Shown: positions 58,949-64,000 of the stretch, piece after piece | Position numbering within the stretch: position 1 is the stretch's first letter | Layout: every line of letters starts with the position of its first letter | Assembly: GCA_035578155.1 (NCBI GenBank) | Contig: JAPWDM010000011.1 | Location: 17,288,185 to 17,352,184, forward strand | Length of the DNA: 64,000 bases | From: Brachynemurus nebulosus | Lineage: Eukaryota; Arthropoda; Insecta; Neuroptera; Myrmeleontidae | Direction: 5' to 3' | Made by a program: the position numbers and the translations under genes | The notes under the pieces: model-generated | Told to the model about the DNA's origin: nothing | Databases searched by the model: none | Seen by the model: the letters and a program-made list of their open reading frames with translations, nothing else

Positions 58949-60908
58949 ATTTCACGAAGAATTTTTTCAACCTTCTCCCAAATTGCGTGGACTAGCTTTA
59001 TAGAAGGATGGACATAATGAAACCAATATCTTCTATTTCATAGCTTTTCTTTATTAAAATTGCCAAAATATTTTCGATATGTTTAATATCATCTTCAGTG
59101 GCTAAACATCAAAAAAAAAATTTTTACAACGTAATAATAAACAATAACATCATTTTTATATATTTACAATTCTTCGTTAACTTATACTATTATTTTTTAG
59201 GTTATAAGCTACATATTGGATAGGAGGATTATTTATTTATTTTTGTAAAAACAACAAGAATTTGTGATTTAGTTGATATATAGGAAATTTTATGTTTGGA
59301 AGAATATCTATTTGTGTTAACGAAACAAACAAAACCTATTTTTTAATATTAGCGGATTTGAGACAGGACAAACTGAAACAGTATGTATATTAAAATGTTA
59401 AAAAATTTTTTACAATCTTACTCACCAGAAATTATCTAAATTTCAGATTGTCATTCTTGGATAACAACCAACCATACCAACAATCCATTAGAACAATTTA
59501 ACTAGTTTTTTTTGCATTTCACATGGAAATTTGTCAATCGAAAAAATTTTTTATAAAATAATTACTTTAATTTAAAACAATTAAAAAAGTCAAACATATT
59601 TAAAATGTGAAATCAAAAAAATTTTCAAGAGAATTTTTTTTAAATTATCACAGTTTGTACAATGTACTCCTCAAGTACATTGTTATTGGTATGGTAGCAC
59701 AGTGATCAACTGAACTAAATTTGTAAATTTTTTGTTTAAAGATAAATTTCTCGAAAATTCTAGACAAAATTAGTCCGGTCTCAATTTACATATTGGTATG
59801 TGTTTATTGTTTATGTTTTTTGATTACAATGTATTATATAAGCATCTTTTGGAAATATTGTTTATTGATTTCTATTATTATTATTATTTTATTTTTTTTT
59901 TTTTTTTTTTTTAATAATAATATATAATAATAATAATAAAAAAAAAAAAAAAAAATAAAATAAAATAAAATAATAATAATAATAGAAATCAATAAACAAT
60001 ATTTCCAAAAGATGCTTATATAATACATTGTAATCAAAAAACATAAACAATAAACACATACCAATATGTAAATTGAGACCGGACTAATTTTGTCTAGAAT
60101 TTTCGAGAAATTTATCTTTAAACAAAAAATTTACAAATTTAGTTCAGTTGATCACTGTGCTACCATACCAATAACAATGTACTTGAGGAGTACATTGTAC
60201 AAACTGTGATAATTTAAAAAAAATTCTCTTGAAAATTTTTTTGATTTTACATTTTAAATATGTTTGACTTTTTTAATTGTTTTAAATTAAAGTAATTATT
60301 TTATAAAAAATTTTTTCGATTGACAAATTTCCATGTGAAATGCAAAAAAAACTAGTTAAATTGTTCTAATGGATTGTTGGTATGGTTGGTTGTTATCCAA
60401 GAATGACAATCTGAAATTTAGATAATTTCTGGTGAGTAAGATTGTAAAAATTTTTTTAACATTTTAATATACATACTGTTTCAGTTTGTCCTGTCTCAAA
60501 TCCGCTAATATTAAAAAATAGGTTTTGTTTGTTTCGTTAACACAAATAGATATTCTTCCAAACATAAAATTTCCTATATATCAACTAAATCACAAATTCT
60601 TGTTGTTTTTACAAAAATAAATAAATAATCCTCCTATCCAATATGTAGCTTATAACCTAAAAAATAATAGTATAAGTTAACGAAGAATTGTAAATATATA
60701 AAAATGATGTTATTGTTTATTATTACGTTGTAAAAATTTTTTTTTTGATGTTTAGCCACTGAAGATGATATTAAACATATCGAAAATATTTTGGCAATTT
60801 TAATAAAGAAAAGCTATGAAATAGAAGATATTGGTTTCATTATGTCCATCCTTCTATAAAGCTAGTCCACGCAATTTGGGAGAAGGTTGAAAAAATTCTT
60901 CGTGAAAT
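58949..60908. repeat. Giant near-perfect palindrome, ~960-bp arms
   Basis: The arms begin TTTCACGAAGAATTTTTTCA and meet in an A/T homopolymer and TAATAA tract around 59928. Over nearly 1 kb only scattered substitutions and A-run length changes are seen. Each arm's outer part reads CCACTGAAGATGATATTAAA outward, with CATATCGAAAATATTTTGGC, a phrase typical of the 3' tails of Penelope-like elements. No coding region was seen. Confidence 0.93.
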
Positions 60909-60995
60909 TTATATATCCCAAAAAAAATATTGTTGTAATAATAATATTTATTTATTCATTTTTACAAATTTACATTTGTGTGAATAGCGTCAATA

Positions 60996-61337
60996 AAATT
61001 AATTAAAAAATTCACTTAAAGTATAAAAATTCTTTTGTAATAAATACTGTTTCAGTGTTATTTTAAACTTTTTGGGACACTGAATACTTTTTATGTCATT
61101 ACTTATTTTATTATATATTCGGATTATAGAGCTACGTGCATTTTTAAAGGAAACGTCAAGTCTAACTGCATCCAATATCAGTTTGTCTTTACAACGTGTT
61201 GAATAACCGTGTGTTAAATGATTACTCTCAAACAATTTAGCATTTGCTTTTACAAAACATGCGGACTCTAGTATGAAAGTATCAATAACCGTCAGAATGC
61301 GATATTTCTTGAATAGCTCTCTACAGTAATCTCTCTA
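60996..61337 (-). pseudogene. Non-LTR retrotransposon, C-terminal tail fragment
   Basis: The minus strand reads CRELFKKYRILTVIDTFILE, SACFVKANAKLFE, HLTHGYSTRCKDKL and IIRIYNKISNDIK, ending FYTLSEFFN and a stop. This is the conserved tail that follows the reverse transcriptase in Jockey/CR1-like elements. It is 5'-truncated right at the CAATAA boundary, the usual result of target-primed insertion, and its 3' region is rich in TAAATAAATATTATTATTA. Confidence 0.85.
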
Positions 61338-63352
61338 CAATAAAAAACCACTCTCCAGCAGCACTCAATAAAATGGGGTCTACTTCTTCGTTCTGAAATA
61401 ATTCTACTCCTGAAGACAGCTCTGAATTTTTTTCAAGAGTATATATAAATTTCATTTTGCCCATATTGTAGGTTGCCGATGTTGTATCGCACCCAGAAAA
61501 AGCATGAATAAACAAAATGTTATTACTTACTACATCCACATGCTTCAAGCTCGATGTAGAGTAAATTTTATCAGGCGTGTTGTCTTTTTTTGGTTTAAAG
61601 AAAAAAACATTTGATTTGTTACGCCCAAGACCAACCAGCAGTACTAAAATATCTATATCTTCAGCAACGATTGTTACGGAGTCGTACAAATCACACTTCT
61701 CCAGAGCAGAATTTACAATTAGTGAATCCGCGTCTGCTTCTGCTTGCTCGATATTATAGTCCCATTCCAGTAGTTCTTTCTTTAGAAGAGTAATTAAATT
61801 TTTCTTGTTATTTTCATTTGAAAGAAATTTTTCTTGTGGGATTGTCGGAATACTATTGCTACTGCAAATTATATCTGCACAGTGTTGCGTTTTCGACCTC
61901 CGAAGACGTTCCCACGATTTGGTGTCAGCTATGTTTGGATCGTCAAAGTAACCATCAAAAACTATACCTACCGATGAACCAAAATGATTTTTAATATATT
62001 TGGCATAATTTTGACAAATTACTTTAAATGATACGTTCCGCTCCCACACAACTGTATGGAGAAGGTATCCACCGTCAATAATGAAGAAATTATTTTCTCC
62101 AAGCTGCACGGGCGCACTAAGTGGTAAAAATGCTTTGAATAAAGAGGATTTCATGCCTTTCCGCATACCGTCCTCTGTAAACAACGATAATGGGAAAGGT
62201 GAAAGTTCGTATTTAAAGCATTCTTTTATATCGCCGATTGACTGCTTGGATATACATATTCTTTGGAAAATAAGCAAAGGATTAACTACTATTGGAGATG
62301 TATCCACTTCAATAGATCTTGAGACTGCGCTCAAAGGAAGCACTTTAGTTTTTCTTTTGAAAGATAAATTACTGAAATTCTTGTCAATATTTTGAGGAAT
62401 CATGGCTTTTCCAATTTCAATTGCACGGTCACAGTTAATATAATCTGGGGCAATAATGCCAGTAAAAACTGATATTAATTCCGATCTTTCCAAAAATGGG
62501 TCATAAGATGCCAACCAGTGATCCAATTTTTCAGCATCTTTGTTATCTCTGATGACTCGTGTATCTCTGTGATCGATGTGTTGTTCCAAATATTCCAAGG
62601 AAACATTACAGAAATTTTCTATTTGCTCGCAGATGTCTTGCAAAGATATCATTCCCAGTATCCAGGAAGCAAGCGTACTTTCAGATATTCCACGATGAGT
62701 TAACCCACCAGACGTTTTCATCATCCTCATAAGTGTTTGTTCAATGGTTTGGTCGGACATTATTCCACTCCAGGATTTGTTTGTCCGTCTGATAGTGAAT
62801 CGGCCACCAGAAGTATAGTCCTCAAATTCTTGTGGAGGCATACGTTTGTCTAGTTCTTACATATCTTGTAGGTAGAGTTGAGCTGATTTTGCGTACAAGA
62901 AATGCCCACTAGAGTGAAATACAGGGAGCATTTTTTGAACTAAATCTAAATGAAGGGTCCAGTTACCAGATCTTTCAGCTTCAATGAATTGTTTTAAAAG
63001 CGTGATCATTTTGAAATACTGTATCCATAGCCTGGCTGTTGGTCCTTTATGTTCTAACATTGTAACAGCATCTTCGAATTTAGTAGCTATTTCCTTAAAT
63101 GCCGTGATTTCAGCTGCTTGTAAAATCTGTGTTTTATTACTTACAATACTGTCCATTAAATCTCGTTCTTCATCAGTGAAATCAATAAATTCCATAATTT
63201 CTTTTTACCAAAGACAAGTGCACCAAAATGTGACCCCGTACTACTCTTTCGTATGCGTGGCCAGACATAATATTATTAACACAATTATCAGCATAAATTA
63301 GTTTTAGCAACTCTTCTAATCCACTACCAGACACAATGTACCCAACTGAACC

Positions 63353-63389
<37 letters not shown>

Positions 63390-63426
63390 TTAATAATAAT
63401 AATAATAAAAATAATAATAATAATGA
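63353..63426. repeat. (AAT)n microsatellite upstream of the nuclease exon
   Basis: An imperfect AAT run directly upstream of the first recognisable nuclease segment. An acceptor-like TTCAG on the minus strand at about 63344-63348 suggests it lies in an intron. A donor-like AAAG|GTAAGT sits at about 63496-63505. Confidence 0.85.
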
Positions 63427-63589
63427 ATAATATTTAAATGCTTAAAAATATATCATTCAAATAAAAAAAGATAGTTTTATTTATTTACATACCTCACTTA
63501 CCTTTCTTTACAGCGCGCAAACTCGATAACTGTATGTTTAATAATAAAAATAGGTACGTCAAATTGTTCGTTAAGAAATTTCCTATGAA

Positions 63590-63975
63590 AAATATAAGAA
63601 GCATTAATCTTGTCGGGTTGAAAATATAAAAGTTATATGGCCTTAAAGTTTTCCACTCCTTAATTTTCCACAGTTTTTTGTGAATAACTTTTTTAATATC
63701 GATTTTCTGACAAAATGTTTCAAATAAAAATTGTAGAAAATAAAATTTTCTATAAAAATGGTCTTTACAAAATTTTTGTGTGCCTCACGGTTACAGAGAT
63801 AATCGAAAAATTAATTTTGACCTTTTTTCCAAGATGGCGGCTAAACGGCAACACCCCCAGTCCCGAAAACTCAGTTTTATATTCACCACAGGCCATTCTA
63901 TGAATTTCAGAAAAAAAATTGCTGCCTACCCGAAATGCACGGTTCGATCGTTTTGAGCGACGCTTTTACTGTAGT
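63590..63975 (-). repeat. Right terminal inverted repeat of the nuclease element
   Basis: On the minus strand it reads ACTACAGTAAAAGCG, CATTTCGGGTAGGCAGCAAT, GTTTAGCCGCCATCTTGG, GTAAAGACC, TTTTCAACCCGACAAG and ATGCTTCTTAT, in the same order as the left end. It has about 17 extra bases after AAAAGCGTC. Confidence 0.8.
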
Positions 63976-64000
63976 ATACATATTTCGTTTGGTTGTGCGA

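Larger units (their letters stand above)
58936..61337 (-). mobile_element. Composite insertion that splits the nuclease gene
   Basis: The insertion is bounded by CAATAA on both sides (58930-58935, 61338-61343), a 6-bp target duplication. Leaving it out brings the codons for EWFFI and ALYGG together in frame. It contains a non-LTR tail fragment and the large palindrome, and ends in (AAT)n on the plus strand. Confidence 0.8.
58649..63355 (-). pseudogene. FEN/XPG-like (PIN-fold) nuclease family gene, broken
   Basis: A member of a large uncharacterised family common in invertebrate genomes. Order on the minus strand: SGSGLEELLKLIYADN and VVRGHILVHLSLV (63210-63345); MEFIDFTDEERDL to GPTARLWIQYF and SGHFLYAKSAQLYLQ (62857-63195); then 61321-62841 with TIEQTLMRMMKTSGGLTHRG, FFIIDGG (Asp256), VFDG (Asp296), EADADS (368-373), AEDIDIL (394-398) and HAFSGCDTTSATYNMGK (446-462). 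These match the acidic residues and the helix-turn-helix of FEN1-type nucleases. The C-terminal part, ALYGGDKHEESINILRYKRF to EYWGWR, is at 58649-58935. Breaks: a frameshift near 63200, a TAA at 62857-62859, and a 2.4-kb insertion between EWFFI and ALYGG. Any exon upstream of 63355 is uncertain. Confidence 0.82.
57894..63975 (-). mobile_element. ~6.1-kb TIR-bounded element enclosing a FEN-like nuclease gene
   Basis: Inverted ends of about 380 bp (57894-58270 and 63590-63975) start ACTGCAGTAAAAGCG / ACTACAGTAAAAGCG and share CCGTGCATTTCGGGTAGGCA, GAGTTTTCGGGA, TAGCCGCCATCTT and TTGTAAAGACC; identity is roughly 75-80 percent. The broken nuclease gene lies between them on the minus strand and fills most of the space once the 2.4-kb insertion (58936-61337) is set aside, leaving ~3.7 kb. 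Target duplication is not clear. That the nuclease is the element's own gene is inference from this layout. Confidence 0.6.

Noticed and set aside
59834..60064. 76-codon frame rich in Ile, Tyr and Lys
   Set aside because: It spans the homopolymer centre of the giant palindrome.

Overview
The window is nuclear DNA of an insect, or at least an arthropod. It is very AT-rich, its genes are split by short GT-AG introns, it carries long TA and ATT microsatellites, and it is packed with DNA transposons, MITEs, a Penelope-like element and a non-LTR fragment. I cannot name the order. Identifications rest on recognising motifs by eye; no search was run.

Layout. (1) 1-6.8 kb, plus strand: the last six exons of furry (fry), the giant scaffold of the NDR kinase pathway. 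Its last intron is swollen by nested inverted repeats. (2) 6.8-13.7 kb: no gene; a ~113-bp satellite array and a 1.28-kb TIR element. (3) 13.7-26.0 kb, minus strand: two paralogous two-exon genes for small, basic, secreted proteins, each with a furin-like site and a shared four-cysteine plan, about 9.5 kb apart. A decayed copy of a furry exon lies just upstream of the first. hAT and TA-type MITEs and a tRNA-like sequence lie between them, and a GC-rich repeat sits in the intron of the second. (4) 26-57 kb: almost entirely transposable elements and their relics. These include several hAT families with readable 8-bp target duplications, a 3-kb element with TIRs and internal repeats, three copies of a foldback element, a piggyBac-like MITE, a Penelope-like element with RT and GIY-YIG domains, a Harbinger-like element, and a pogo element retaining a psq helix-turn-helix. 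(5) 57.9-64.0 kb: a ~6.1-kb unit bounded by ~380-bp inverted repeats. It encloses a broken gene for a FEN/XPG-like (PIN-fold) nuclease of a family scattered through invertebrate genomes. The gene is interrupted by a non-LTR fragment plus a nearly perfect 1.96-kb palindrome.

The coding content that looks functional is furry and the two secreted-peptide paralogs. The strongest candidate for something new is the TIR-bounded FEN-like nuclease, which suggests that this protein family is carried by, and may move, a DNA transposon. The peptide pair comes next. Both readings are inference and testable.
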